From assembly GCF_008711155.1 (NCBI RefSeq), contig NZ_VUYQ01000002.1:496001-560000 (forward strand): DNA of 64,000 nucleotides, given 5' to 3'. The position numbers and the translations under genes were made by a program. A model generated the notes under the pieces. It had not been told where the DNA came from, made no database searches, and saw only the letters and a list, made by a program, of their open reading frames with translations. Position 1 is the stretch's first letter. Each line of letters begins with the position of its first letter. Origin of the DNA: Dechloromonas sp. CZR5 (lineage in GTDB: Bacteria; Pseudomonadota; Gammaproteobacteria; Burkholderiales; Rhodocyclaceae). Below are positions 22,787 through 32,004 of this stretch, piece by piece.

Positions 22787-23572
22787 ATGCACGCCACCTT
22801 GCCCGCCCATCGCCCAAGCCTGACCGGCTTCCTGCCGGTGTGGCGCCGCAACTTCCTGGTCTGGCGGAAGCTGGCCTTGCCCTCCATCCTGGGCAATCTC
22901 GCCGATCCGCTGATCTACATGCTCGGCCTCGGCTACGGCCTGGGCGCCATGCTGCCCAGCGTCGACGGCCAGCCCTATGTCGCCTTCCTCGCCGCCGGTA
23001 CGGTCTGCGCATCGACGATGAATGCCGCCACCTTCGAGGCCCTGTATTCGGCCTTCTCGCGCATGCACGTGCAGAAGACCTGGGACGCCATTCTTAACAC
23101 GCCGCTCGGACTGGCCGACGTGGTCGCCGGCGAACTGTTCTGGGCGGCGACCAAATCGCTGTTCTCCGGCGCCGCCATCCTGGTCGTCATCACGGCCATG
23201 GGCTTGACCAACGGCCCGCTGATGCTCTGGGCGCTCCCGGCCATCGTGCTGACCGGCCTGGCCTTCGCCGCACTAGGTCTGATCTGGAATGCACTGGCGC
23301 CGAGCTACGACTTCTTCATGTATTACTTCACGCTGTTCATTACGCCGATGACGCTGATTTCCGGCGTTTTCTTCCCGACCGACCAACTCCCCGCCTGGCT
23401 CGCCGCCATCGGCGGCTGGCTGCCGCTGGCCCAGGGCGTAGCGCTGGTTCGCCCGCTGCTGGCCGGGCAAATGCCGGCCGATGCCCTGATGCACATCATG
23501 GCGCTGCTCGCCACGACGGGCGTAGCCTTTGCCATCGCCCTGCACCTGACCCGCCGCCGGCTGCTCAAGTAG
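22787..23572 (+). CDS. ABC-2 exporter permease, NodJ type
   Basis: 261 residues with six membrane helices and the ABC-2 permease pattern (FLVWRKLALPSILGNLADPL; FITPMTLISGVFFPTDQLP). It partners the NodI-type ATPase at 20742. It ends 9 bases before cutA. Confidence 0.9.
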   Translation: MHATLPAHRPSLTGFLPVWRRNFLVWRKLALPSILGNLADPLIYMLGLGYGLGAMLPSVDGQPYVAFLAAGTVCASTMNAATFEALYSAFSRMHVQKTWDAILNTPLGLADVVAGELFWAATKSLFSGAAILVVITAMGLTNGPLMLWALPAIVLTGLAFAALGLIWNALAPSYDFFMYYFTLFITPMTLISGVFFPTDQLPAWLAAIGGWLPLAQGVALVRPLLAGQMPADALMHIMALLATTGVAFAIALHLTRRRLLK

Positions 23573-23581
23573 AATTTCCCA

Positions 23582-23899
23582 ATGGAAACCCTGATCGTCA
23601 TCACCAACTGCCCCGACGAGGAGACCGCCAACGCCATCGCGCTGGCCGTCGTCGAGGAACAGCTCGCCGCCTGCGTGAACATCCTGCCGCGCGTGCAATC
23701 CGTCTACCGCTGGCAGGGCAGTGTCGAGTCGGCGGCCGAGATACCGCTGCTGATCAAGGCGACCACCTGCAATTACCCGGCCCTTGAAGCCCGGATCAAG
23801 GCCATGCATCCCTACGACGTGCCGGAAATCGTCGCCCTGCCGATCGCCCATGGCCTGCCGGCCTATTTGAACTGGGTAGCCGCCGAGACACGCCAATGA
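23582..23899 (+). CDS. cutA: Divalent cation tolerance protein CutA
   Basis: 105 residues with the whole CutA1 fold pattern (ETLIVITNCPDEETA; EEQLAACVNILP; SVYRWQG; HPYDVPEI). It forms cytosolic trimers; the precise role in copper tolerance is still debated. The stop overlaps the dsbD start by 4 bases, an arrangement shared with many proteobacteria. Confidence 0.95.
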   Translation: METLIVITNCPDEETANAIALAVVEEQLAACVNILPRVQSVYRWQGSVESAAEIPLLIKATTCNYPALEARIKAMHPYDVPEIVALPIAHGLPAYLNWVAAETRQ

Positions 23900-25662
23900 C
23901 CATCCGCGTTCTGCTTTTCCTGTTTTCGCTGCTCGTCCCGCTCGCCCATGCCGACGAGTTTCTCGATCCGGCCGTCGCCTTCAAACCCTCGGTCCGTGCG
24001 CTCGACGGACAGACCCTCGAAGTCCGCTACGAAATCGCCAAGGGCTACTACCTCTATCGCGACAAATTCCGTTTCGCCATCGACGGCGATGCTGCCCGGC
24101 CCGGTACGGCGATCTATCCCAAGGGCAAGGAAAAGGACGACGACACCTTCGGCAAGGTCGAGGTCTATTACAAGTCGGTCGCCATCCGCGTGCCGGTTGA
24201 GCGAAATGCCTCGGGGCCGCTGACGCTCGACCTCAAGGTCACCTCCCAGGGCTGCGCCGATGCCGGCGTCTGCTACCCACCACAAACCCAGCCGCTCAGC
24301 GTCGTACTGCCCGACCCGGCGACCACCCCCAGCACAGCGGCGCCGGCCGAAGCCGGCGAGGGCGACGAAAGCGGACTGATCGCTGCCACGCTGAAGAATG
24401 CCGGCTTCTGGGCCATTCTCGCCTTCTTCTTCGTTGCCGGCCTCGGCTTGTCGCTGACCCCCTGCGTCTTCCCGATGATTCCCATCCTCTCCGGCATCAT
24501 CGCCGGGCAGGGCCACAAGGCTTCGCACGCCCGCGGCTTTGCCCTGGCACTGGCCTACGTGCTCGGGATGGCCGTGACCTACGCCGCCGCCGGCGTCGCC
24601 GCTGGACTGACCGGCACGCTGATCTCCAGCGCCCTGCAGAATGCCTGGGTACTCGGCAGCTTCGCGCTGGTTTTCGTCGTTCTCTCCTTTTCGATGTTCG
24701 GCTTCTACGAACTGCAGCTGCCGACCGCGCTGCAGAGCAAGCTGTCGGAAGAATCGGGCCACCTGCAGGGCGGGCGCGGCATCGGCGTCTTCCTGATGGG
24801 CGCGCTGTCGGCGCTGATCGTCGGCCCCTGTGTCGCCGCGCCGCTCGCCGGGGCCTTGCTCTACATCGGCCAGACCGGCGATGCCGTCCTCGGCGGCACG
24901 GCGCTGTTCGTCATGGCGCTGGGCATGGGTGCGCCGCTGATCGCCGTCGGCGTCGCCGGCGGTTCCCTGCTGCCCAAGACCGGGCCGTGGATGGAAGGCG
25001 TCAAGAAGGCTTTCGGCGTGCTGTTGCTGGCCACTGCCGTCTGGCTGGTCTCGCCGGTCGTGCCGGCGGTCGCCAGCATGCTCGCCTGGGCGCTGCTGCT
25101 CATCGTGCCGGCCATCTACCTGCACGCCCTCGACCCGCTGCCGCCGCATGCCAAGGGTTGGCAACGTTTCTGGAAAGGCATCGGCATCGTCATGCTGCTC
25201 ACCGGCGCATCCCTGCTGATCGGCGCCCTGTCCGGCAGTCGCGATCCCTTGCAGCCGCTGGCCGGCCTGCGTGGCAACGCGGTCGCCGCCGAAACCAGGC
25301 ACCTGCCTTTCACGCGCGTCGTCTCGGTAGCCGACCTGGAAGCGAAAATCGCCGCTGCCGGCAAGCCGGTGATGCTCGATTTCTATGCCGACTGGTGCGT
25401 GTCATGCAAGGAAATGGAGAAATTCACCTTTTCCGACCCGGCGGTTCAGGCAAAACTGGCGGGGTACACCCTGTTGCAGGCCGACGTGACCGCCAATTCG
25501 GATGATGACAAGGCCTTGCTGGCCCGCTTTGGCCTGTTCGGCCCACCCGGCATCATCTTTTTCGACGCCAGGGGCCAGGAAAACAAGACGGTTCGCGTCG
25601 TCGGCTTCCAGGACGCCGAGCACTTCATCAAATCGCTGCAAAAAACCGGCGCAGCCGGCTAG
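23896..25662 (+). CDS. dsbD: Thiol:disulfide interchange protein DsbD
   Basis: 588 residues. Signal peptide, the N-terminal alpha domain with redox Cys pair (CADAGVC), a central eight-helix membrane beta domain with conserved Cys (LTPCVFPMIPIL and VGPCVAAPLAGA), and a C-terminal thioredoxin gamma domain with WCVSC. It carries electrons from cytosolic thioredoxin to periplasmic DsbC, DsbG and cytochrome maturation. All six catalytic Cys are visible. Confidence 0.96.
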   Translation: MTIRVLLFLFSLLVPLAHADEFLDPAVAFKPSVRALDGQTLEVRYEIAKGYYLYRDKFRFAIDGDAARPGTAIYPKGKEKDDDTFGKVEVYYKSVAIRVPVERNASGPLTLDLKVTSQGCADAGVCYPPQTQPLSVVLPDPATTPSTAAPAEAGEGDESGLIAATLKNAGFWAILAFFFVAGLGLSLTPCVFPMIPILSGIIAGQGHKASHARGFALALAYVLGMAVTYAAAGVAAGLTGTLISSALQNAWVLGSFALVFVVLSFSMFGFYELQLPTALQSKLSEESGHLQGGRGIGVFLMGALSALIVGPCVAAPLAGALLYIGQTGDAVLGGTALFVMALGMGAPLIAVGVAGGSLLPKTGPWMEGVKKAFGVLLLATAVWLVSPVVPAVASMLAWALLLIVPAIYLHALDPLPPHAKGWQRFWKGIGIVMLLTGASLLIGALSGSRDPLQPLAGLRGNAVAAETRHLPFTRVVSVADLEAKIAAAGKPVMLDFYADWCVSCKEMEKFTFSDPAVQAKLAGYTLLQADVTANSDDDKALLARFGLFGPPGIIFFDARGQENKTVRVVGFQDAEHFIKSLQKTGAAG

Positions 25663-26333
25663 ATTTCTCTTTTCGGCGCCGTGCGCAACGCATGGCGCAA
25701 GCCGGACAGGCCGAAAGCGAAGCCGACGACAGCCCCGGCGATTACGTCGAGCACCACATGCTGACGCGTCGCGATGGTCGACCACAGGATGGCCAGGCAA
25801 TGCAGCCAGCTCAACCAGCCTACGACGGACGGCGCGCCGACGCTTTCGAATATCCGCCCCAGCCAGACCGCGGCGAATACCGCCGAGGCGACATGCAGCG
25901 ATGGGCAGGCATTGCCGCCGGTATCGACATCCTTGATGACGGCCATTTCCGGGTACAGCGACCAGTCAATGCCGGCCGGCGGCACGCCGCTCGGCAACCA
26001 CCAGAAAATGCCCAGGCAGAGCAGGCACATCATCGCCATCCACAAGCCGAACAGCAGCATGGCGCGGATATCCTTCATGCAGGCGACCGGCAGCGAGGCA
26101 TAGACCCAGAGCGAGGCGTAGAACGGAAAAGCCAGCGAGGTGACCGGTATCGCCGTGTCCAGCCAGGTCAGCGGCATCACGGTGACCGGATTCAACGGAT
26201 TGCGCAGGATGGCGAAATAGGCCCAGAAGAAGATCACCATGAACGCCGCCGTACCCAATGCCTTGAGCGGCCACAGGGTATACATCCGGGCGGCGATCTG
26301 GCGATACCAGGGCAATTCGCGAAACAGGTGCAT
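25659..26333 (-). CDS. PAP2-family membrane phosphatase
   Basis: 224 residues with about six membrane helices. The PAP2 motif 2 is CPSLHVASA and motif 3 is STIATRQHVVLDVIAG (catalytic His before VxLD). It probably dephosphorylates a lipid phosphate such as undecaprenyl pyrophosphate or phosphatidate. Convergent with dsbD, with the stops overlapping. The frame is open to 26423, but a promoter for the acyl carrier gene lies there, so the ATG at 26333 is preferred. It may or may not belong to the pigment locus. Confidence 0.82.
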   Translation of the reverse strand: MHLFRELPWYRQIAARMYTLWPLKALGTAAFMVIFFWAYFAILRNPLNPVTVMPLTWLDTAIPVTSLAFPFYASLWVYASLPVACMKDIRAMLLFGLWMAMMCLLCLGIFWWLPSGVPPAGIDWSLYPEMAVIKDVDTGGNACPSLHVASAVFAAVWLGRIFESVGAPSVVGWLSWLHCLAILWSTIATRQHVVLDVIAGAVVGFAFGLSGLRHALRTAPKREI

Positions 26334-26412
26334 CGGTAGCTTGGCGTCAGTCGGAAAGGAGAAAGGGCGGCGGTATGGTAACAAATCGGCCGACGAGCTG
26401 CCCGGCAAGTCT

Positions 26413-26440
26413 TTGGAAAACATGGGCTTTCAGCTAAAAT
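26413..26440 (+). promoter_or_regulatory. Candidate promoter of the first aryl-polyene operon
   Basis: TTGGAA, a 16-base spacer and TAAAAT lie just upstream of the carrier-protein ATG at 26450. The start point would leave almost no leader, so either the transcript is leaderless or the real promoter is further upstream. The -10 context (TAAAATCGCG) resembles that before the second pigment operon (TAAAATCAGC at 45443). Confidence 0.45.
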
Positions 26441-26449
26441 CGCGAACCT

Positions 26450-26689
26450 ATGGATTCCATTGGCCTGATTCGCGAATTTCTCAAAGACCGCCTTGGCGTC
26501 GCGCCCGATACCGTCGTGCCGGAAGCGCCGTTGGCTGACCTCGGCGTCGACTCGCTGATGATGCTCGAGCTGATGTTCGAGTTCGAGGATCGCTTCAACA
26601 TCAAGCTGTCCAGCGACCTGAAGACTCCCCAGACCGTCGGCGAAATGGTCGCCTTGATGGACGGGTTGATCGCCAGCCAGAAGAGCTGA
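26450..26689 (+). CDS. Acyl carrier protein (aryl-polyene, ApeE/ApeF-like)
   Basis: 79 residues. The 4'-phosphopantetheine attachment Ser is S35 in LGVDSLMMLEL. It carries the growing polyene chain as a thioester. It is the first gene of an operon in which nearly all following genes overlap. Two carrier proteins in the locus is the standard aryl-polyene arrangement. Confidence 0.93.
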   Translation: MDSIGLIREFLKDRLGVAPDTVVPEAPLADLGVDSLMMLELMFEFEDRFNIKLSSDLKTPQTVGEMVALMDGLIASQKS

Positions 26690-26692
26690 GCC

Positions 26693-27949
26693 ATGACGAA
26701 GCGGCGGGTAGCGATCACTGGCCTCGGGCTGGTCAGTCCTTATGGCGGCGACCTCGCTGACTTCTTCGCCCGCCTGAGCACCGGCGAATCGGCCATCCGC
26801 TACCTGCTGACCGACGATCTACCGCGCCCGCTGTCCATTCCTTTTGTCAGCTGCCCCGCCTTCGACCCGGATGCCGCGCTCGGCCGGCCGCTGGCCTCGA
26901 TGATGGATCGCTTCGCGCAGCTCGGCATGGCTGCCGCGTTCAGTGCCTGGGACGATGCCGGCCTGCCGCGCAAGCGCGAAGACGATGCCGAATCGCGCGA
27001 CACCTGGGGCGTATCCTGGGGTACGGCGCTGGGCGGTACGCTGGCCTATGAAAAGGGCTACCGCGAACTGTGGCAGAAGGGCCGCGAGCGCCTGTCGCCG
27101 CTTGCCGTCGTGCTCGGCATGAACAATGCCGCCAATGCCCACATCTCGATCCAGCTCGGGCTGGGCGGCATCAGCCAGAGCCATACCGTGGCCTGCGCCT
27201 CCTCGGCCATCGCCATCGGCGAAGCCTTCCGCCGCGTCCGTTCGGGTGAATCGACCATCATGGTCACCGGCGGCTCCGACGTGCCGCAAGCCTACGGTGT
27301 CGCCCGCGCCTGGGAAGCCTTGCGCGTCATGGCCCCCGGCGATGCCGACAGTTCGCCGTTCGCCTGCCGGCCGTTCGCTGCCGACCGTCGCGGCCTGGTG
27401 CTGGGCGAGGGCGGTGCCTCGCTGGTGCTCGAGGACTGGGACCATGCCGTCGCCCGCGGCGCCCGTATCCACGGCGAAATCGTCGGCTACGGCACCAGTT
27501 GCGACCACAGCCACCTGGTTCGCCCGGAAGTCGAAGGCCAGGTCCGCGCCCTCAACCTGACGCTGGCCGACGCCGGACTGATGCCCGACGACATCGACTA
27601 CATCAATGCCCACGGCACCGCCACGGCCGAAGGCGACCCGGTCGAAGTCGGCGCCCTGAAAGCCATTTTCGGCGAACGCGCCGGGCAGCTGGCGGTCAGC
27701 GCCACCAAATCGATGCACGGCCATCTGCTCGGCGCCGCCGGCGCCATCGAGGCCATCGCCACCGTGCTCACCCTGCGCGAGCAGATCGTCCCGCCGACGG
27801 CCAATCTCGAAAACAATCTCGATCCGGCCTGTACCGGCGTCGATCATGTGACCGCCGGTCGCCGCCAGACGCTGCGCGCCGCGCTCTCCAATTCCTTTGC
27901 CTTCGGCGGCAGCAACGCGGTCCTAGCCTTCCGCGCCGTCGCCCCGTAA
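26693..27949 (+). CDS. Beta-ketoacyl-ACP synthase (FabF-like, aryl-polyene)
   Basis: 418 residues. Cys-His-His triad visible: C168 in VACASSA, His in NAHGTATAEGD, His in SMHGHLLGAAGA. It condenses malonyl-ACP with the aryl-polyene intermediate. It resembles ApeR more than housekeeping FabF because of its place between two carrier proteins. Confidence 0.92.
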   Translation: MTKRRVAITGLGLVSPYGGDLADFFARLSTGESAIRYLLTDDLPRPLSIPFVSCPAFDPDAALGRPLASMMDRFAQLGMAAAFSAWDDAGLPRKREDDAESRDTWGVSWGTALGGTLAYEKGYRELWQKGRERLSPLAVVLGMNNAANAHISIQLGLGGISQSHTVACASSAIAIGEAFRRVRSGESTIMVTGGSDVPQAYGVARAWEALRVMAPGDADSSPFACRPFAADRRGLVLGEGGASLVLEDWDHAVARGARIHGEIVGYGTSCDHSHLVRPEVEGQVRALNLTLADAGLMPDDIDYINAHGTATAEGDPVEVGALKAIFGERAGQLAVSATKSMHGHLLGAAGAIEAIATVLTLREQIVPPTANLENNLDPACTGVDHVTAGRRQTLRAALSNSFAFGGSNAVLAFRAVAP

Positions 27950-27966
27950 ATCCCGGAAATCCCGTC

Positions 27967-28239
27967 ATGTCGCAAGCAGCCATCGAAGCCCTGTTGCCGG
28001 AAGTCGCCGAATTGATCGTATCGGCCCTCAATCTCGACCTCGCCCCCGGCGAAATCGAAGCCGACGCCCCCTTGTTCGGCCACGGTCTGGGCCTCGACTC
28101 GATCGACGTCCTCGAAGTCGCGCTCGTCGTTTCCAAACGTTACGGCGTTCAGCTCAAGTCGGACAACGAGGACAACATCCGCATTTTTTCGTCGCTGCGC
28201 GCCCTGACCGCCTACATCGCCAGCCAGCGAACCCAATGA
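27967..28239 (+). CDS. Second acyl carrier protein of the pigment locus
   Basis: 90 residues. The pantetheine Ser is S45 in GLGLDSIDVLEVA. This is the longer, acidic carrier typical of the second ACP in aryl-polyene loci. The stop overlaps the next start (ATGA). Confidence 0.92.
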   Translation: MSQAAIEALLPEVAELIVSALNLDLAPGEIEADAPLFGHGLGLDSIDVLEVALVVSKRYGVQLKSDNEDNIRIFSSLRALTAYIASQRTQ

Positions 28240-28901
28240 CGATCACCCCGGCCCAGCTGCTGCGCGGCCTGGCCGTACTCGTCTTTCTCGTCGCCTGGGC
28301 ACTACTCGCCCACTACGGTACGGCCGGCGACAGCTCTCCGGATCTGTCGGTTCTGCTCGGCGTGTCGCCGATTGTCGCGGCGGTCGGCCTGCTGTTCTGG
28401 CGTACCCGCCACCCGCTGCTAGCCGGCGGCGGCAACCTGTTGCTGCTCGGCAGCCTGATTTGGCTGTGGCCGACCCTGCGCCAGAACGTTCCGCTGGTCT
28501 TTTTCATCCAGCACCTCGGCACCAACCTGGCGCTCGCCACCCTGTTCGGGCGGAGCCTGTTCGGCGGCGGCGAGGCCCTGATCACCCAACTCGCCCGTGC
28601 GGTTTATCACGGCAAGATATCCGAGCGAAAACGGGTCTACACCCGGCAAGCCACCATCGCCTGGACGCTGTACTTCCTGGCCAACGCGCTGATTTCCGCT
28701 GTGCTCTGGCTGTTTGCCCCGCAGTCGGCATGGTCGGTCTTCGCCAACCTGCTGTCCTTCCCGCTGCTCGTCGGCATGTTCGTTGCCGAACACATCTGGC
28801 GACTATGTGCCCTGCCGCCCGAGGAAAGACCGAGCATCGCCCAGGTCGCCCGGGCCTATCGCATGCACGGCAAGCAGACTCCGCCGGCCAACCCGTCATG
28901 A
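28236..28901 (+). CDS. COG4648-type membrane protein of aryl-polyene loci (ApeG-like)
   Basis: 221 residues with about five to six hydrophobic helices (LLRGLAVLVFLVAWALLAHY at the start). It matches a membrane family found almost only in aryl-polyene and related clusters. Its function is unknown; a role in membrane-bound assembly or export is inferred from context. Confidence 0.82.
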   Translation: MTITPAQLLRGLAVLVFLVAWALLAHYGTAGDSSPDLSVLLGVSPIVAAVGLLFWRTRHPLLAGGGNLLLLGSLIWLWPTLRQNVPLVFFIQHLGTNLALATLFGRSLFGGGEALITQLARAVYHGKISERKRVYTRQATIAWTLYFLANALISAVLWLFAPQSAWSVFANLLSFPLLVGMFVAEHIWRLCALPPEERPSIAQVARAYRMHGKQTPPANPS

Positions 28902-30238
28902 ACCTTGTGCCGCTGCTCGCCCATGGCGACCTTGCTGCCGTCTTCGCGTGGCGTTCGGATGGCCCGGTCAGCGTCGGCGACTATCTGGCGGATGTCCATG
29001 CACTGGCCGAACAATTGCCGGCGGCCGGCTACCTGCTCAACCTGTGCCACGACCGCTACCGCTTCGCCGTCGGTTTCGCCGCCGGCCTGCTGCGCGGCAC
29101 GACCAGCCTGCAACCGTCCTCGCAATCGCCGGAAACCTTCCGTCGCCTGCGGGACGACTATCCCGCACTGCTCGCTCTGTGCGACGGATCGACCGACACA
29201 CAGGACCTGCCGCGCTTCGATTTTCCCGAACTCGCCGGCGAGCGGAACGCAGTATCCGACATTCCAGGCATTCCGGCCGAACACCTGGCCGCCATCTTGT
29301 TCACCTCCGGCTCGACCGGCCTGCCGCAGGCACAGCGCAAGACCTGGGGAAAGCTGGCGCAGAACGGCCGGGCCGAGGCCGTCGCCCTGGGTCTCGACAT
29401 CAATCCGCATGTGCTGGTCGGTACCGTCCCGGTCCAGCACAGCTACGGCTTCGAATCGACCTTCCTGCTCGCCCTGCACGGCGGTTGCGCCTTCTGGGCC
29501 GGCAAACCGTTCTATCCGCAGGACATCGCCGCCGCGCTGGCGGCCATGCCGCAACCCCGCCTGCTGGTCACCACGCCGTTCCATCTCTCGGCACTGCTGG
29601 CCTCGGGGATAGACCTGCCGGCCATCGACATCCTGCTTTCCGCCACCGCCCCCTTGTCTACGACGCTGGCGGCCGAAGCCGAAAGCCGTACCGGCGCCCC
29701 GATGCTGGAAATCTACGGCTCCACGGAATCCGGACAGTTGGCCAGCCGGCGCACTACCGACGGCGCGACATGGACCCTGCTGCCCGGCGTGCGACTGGAA
29801 CAGGAGGGTGACGACACCGTCGCCTGCGACGGCCACGTCGAAGGACGTGTCACCTTGTCCGACGTCATCGAACTGCTGCCCGACAACCGTTTCCTGCTCC
29901 ACGGCCGCCATGCCGACCTGATCAACATCGCCGGCAAGCGCACCTCGCTGGCCTACCTGAACCACCAGCTCGGGGCGGTTCCCGGCATCGTCGACGGCGC
30001 CTTCTTCCTGCCCGACGAGGAAGGTCCGGACGGCATCACCCGCCTGACCGCCTTCGTCGTCGCCCCCGGCCTGACAGCGCGACAGATCATCGTCGCCCTG
30101 CGTCAGCGGATCGAGGCGATCTTCCTGCCCCGACCGCTGCTGCTGGTCGACAAGCTGCCGCGCAACAGCACCGGCAAGCTGCCGCGCAACGAACTGCAGG
30201 CGCTGTACGCCGAAAGGGTAGGGCATGGCCGAGGCTGA
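28898..30238 (+). CDS. AMP-dependent acyl/aryl synthetase (ApeH-like)
   Basis: 446 residues from the ATG at 28898. The adenylate-forming motif is LFTSGSTGLPQAQRK; the aromatic/substrate motif is EIYGSTESG; the C-terminal catalytic Lys is in NSTGKLPRNEL. It would activate the aromatic starter acid and load it on a carrier protein. The N-terminal domain is shorter than in typical CoA ligases. Overlaps the next gene by 14 bases. Confidence 0.88.
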   Translation: MNLVPLLAHGDLAAVFAWRSDGPVSVGDYLADVHALAEQLPAAGYLLNLCHDRYRFAVGFAAGLLRGTTSLQPSSQSPETFRRLRDDYPALLALCDGSTDTQDLPRFDFPELAGERNAVSDIPGIPAEHLAAILFTSGSTGLPQAQRKTWGKLAQNGRAEAVALGLDINPHVLVGTVPVQHSYGFESTFLLALHGGCAFWAGKPFYPQDIAAALAAMPQPRLLVTTPFHLSALLASGIDLPAIDILLSATAPLSTTLAAEAESRTGAPMLEIYGSTESGQLASRRTTDGATWTLLPGVRLEQEGDDTVACDGHVEGRVTLSDVIELLPDNRFLLHGRHADLINIAGKRTSLAYLNHQLGAVPGIVDGAFFLPDEEGPDGITRLTAFVVAPGLTARQIIVALRQRIEAIFLPRPLLLVDKLPRNSTGKLPRNELQALYAERVGHGRG

Positions 30239-30530
30239 ATACCGCTGGCACGTCCCGGCCGATCACCCGGCCTTTCCCGGACACTTCCCTCAGCGCCCCA
30301 TCGTCCCCGGTGTCGTGCTGCTCGACCGCGCCATCCTGTTCGCCGAGGAAATGCTCGGGCGCCCGGGTCTGGCCTGGCAAGTCGGCAACGCCAAGTTCTT
30401 CAGCCCGGTAGGCCCGGAGGAAGCACTCACTTTTCTGCTGAATCAGAAACCAAGCGGAGCGATTGCCTTTACGGTACGGGCCGACGATCGCGACGTCGCC
30501 GCCGGCAGCCTGACGCCCCCCGCGCCATGA
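30225..30530 (+). CDS. Hotdog-fold 3-hydroxyacyl-ACP dehydratase (ApeI-like)
   Basis: 101 residues, a short FabZ/FabA-like protein. The catalytic His context is HPAFPGHFPQRPIVPGV, matching FabZ's H-x-P-F-x-G-H-F-P pattern. It dehydrates 3-hydroxyacyl-ACP to build the trans double bonds. A second dehydratase of the locus is at 47461. Overlaps the downstream acyltransferase start. Confidence 0.88.
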   Translation: MAEAEYRWHVPADHPAFPGHFPQRPIVPGVVLLDRAILFAEEMLGRPGLAWQVGNAKFFSPVGPEEALTFLLNQKPSGAIAFTVRADDRDVAAGSLTPPAP

Positions 30531-31438
30531 ACCAGGAAAAGCCCGCCGAAGCCGCGTGGCTGCGCCAGCAGGAACGCAGCAACCTCGCCATCCTGAAACT
30601 GATGGTGTGGATATCGCTGACCTTCGGCCGCGCCATCGGCCGCCTCGTGCTGCTCGGCATCGCCGCCTATTTCGTGCTGTTCTCGCCCAAGGCCCGCCGC
30701 TTCAGCCGCAACTACCTGCACCGGGCGCTGGGTCGCTGGGCCGAATGGTCGGACGGGTTTCGCCACGTTTTCAGTTTCGCGAGCACCATCCACGACCGGA
30801 TCTACCTGCTCAACGACCGTTTCGACCTGTTCGACATCGAGGTGATCGGCGCCGACGCGGTGACTGAAGCGGCCCGGACTCATCCCGGCGCACTGCTCAT
30901 CGGTGCCCACCTGGGCAGTTTCGAAGTGCTGCGCGCCGTCGGCCGGGGCAGGGAAGGGCTGCCGGTGGCGATGTTGATGTACGAGGAAAACGCCCGCAAG
31001 ATCAACACCACGCTCGAAGCCATCAACCCGGCAGCCAGCCAGGACATCATCCCGCTCGGCCGCATGGATTCGATGCTGCAGGCCCGCGACAAACTCGATG
31101 CCGGCTACGCGGTAGGCATACTGGCCGACCGCAGCCTGAACCACGACGCCACGATCGACTGCCTTTTCCTCGACAAACCGGCTCCCTTCCCGCTCGGTCC
31201 CTGGCGTATGGCAGCCATGCTGCGCCGGCCGGTCTTCTTCATGACCGGGCTCTATCTCGGCGGCAACCGCTACCAACTGCATTTTGAGCCGCTGGCCGAC
31301 TTTTCAGATACGCCGCGCGAGGAGCGCGACGCAGCGATTCGCGCAGCCATGCAGCACTACGCCGACCGTCTGACGCATTATTGCCGGCAGGCCCCGTACA
31401 ACTGGTTCAACTTCTTCGATTTCTGGCAGAAAAAATGA
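30527..31438 (+). CDS. LpxL/HtrB-like membrane acyltransferase of the pigment locus
   Basis: 303 residues. An N-terminal membrane helix (LVLLGIAAYFVLF) precedes the acyltransferase motif HLGSFE (H-x4-E). In classic aryl-polyene loci an equivalent domain is fused to a glycosyltransferase (ApeJ); here it is free-standing, and a separate glycosyltransferase lies at 53538. It is probably used to attach the polyene to a lipid. Confidence 0.85.
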   Translation: MNQEKPAEAAWLRQQERSNLAILKLMVWISLTFGRAIGRLVLLGIAAYFVLFSPKARRFSRNYLHRALGRWAEWSDGFRHVFSFASTIHDRIYLLNDRFDLFDIEVIGADAVTEAARTHPGALLIGAHLGSFEVLRAVGRGREGLPVAMLMYEENARKINTTLEAINPAASQDIIPLGRMDSMLQARDKLDAGYAVGILADRSLNHDATIDCLFLDKPAPFPLGPWRMAAMLRRPVFFMTGLYLGGNRYQLHFEPLADFSDTPREERDAAIRAAMQHYADRLTHYCRQAPYNWFNFFDFWQKK

Positions 31439-32004
31439 TCAAACGACTATTCGGCTGCATTTTCCTGCTCGCCCTGGCCATTCCGGCCAGCGCCGCTTTC
31501 GACATCGGCCAGCTGATGGGCGAACTGGCCAAGCACAAGGGCGGTCGCGCCAAGTTCGTCGAGAAGAAGTATCTGGCCATCCTCGACAAGCCGGTGGTAT
31601 CGACCGGGGAAATGACCTATACCGCGCCCGACCGTCTGGAAAAACGGACGTTGACCCCGAAAATCGAGACCTTGCTGCTCGACAAGGACATCCTGTCCAT
31701 CGAGCGCGAAAAGCAGAAACTGAGCATCAACCTGGCCAACCAGCCGGAGGCGCTGGCCTTCGTCGACAGCATCCGCGGCACCCTGTCCGGCAACCGGGCG
31801 GCGCTGGAAAAAAACTACGCCCTCCATCTGGCGGGCAACGCTGACAAGTGGGTGCTTACACTCCTGCCCAGCGACCAGAAAATTGCCAGCATGGTCCAGC
31901 GCATCACGGTGACCGGCAACAAGAATCAGGTGCGTGTCATCGAATACCTGCAGGCCGACGGCGACCGCGCGGTTCTCAACATCGACCCGATCGACGCCAA
32001 ATGA
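31435..32004 (+). CDS. LolA-like outer-membrane lipoprotein carrier homologue (ApeL-like)
   Basis: 189 residues with a signal peptide (MIKRLFGCIFLLALAIPASA). The mature part has the LolA beta-sandwich pattern (ARFVEKKY-like and TYTAPDRLEKRTL). It probably ferries the lipid-linked pigment across the periplasm. Overlaps the flanking genes on both sides by 4 bases. Confidence 0.86.
   Translation: MIKRLFGCIFLLALAIPASAAFDIGQLMGELAKHKGGRAKFVEKKYLAILDKPVVSTGEMTYTAPDRLEKRTLTPKIETLLLDKDILSIEREKQKLSINLANQPEALAFVDSIRGTLSGNRAALEKNYALHLAGNADKWVLTLLPSDQKIASMVQRITVTGNKNQVRVIEYLQADGDRAVLNIDPIDAK

Noticed and set aside
23066-23071. CACGTG as a parS site
   Set aside because: Flanks do not match GTTTC/GAAAC; the same holds for CACGTG at 18526.
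26334-26423. N-terminal extension of the PAP2 phosphatase
   Set aside because: It overlaps the likely promoter of the pigment operon and has no family similarity; kept as an alternative start only.
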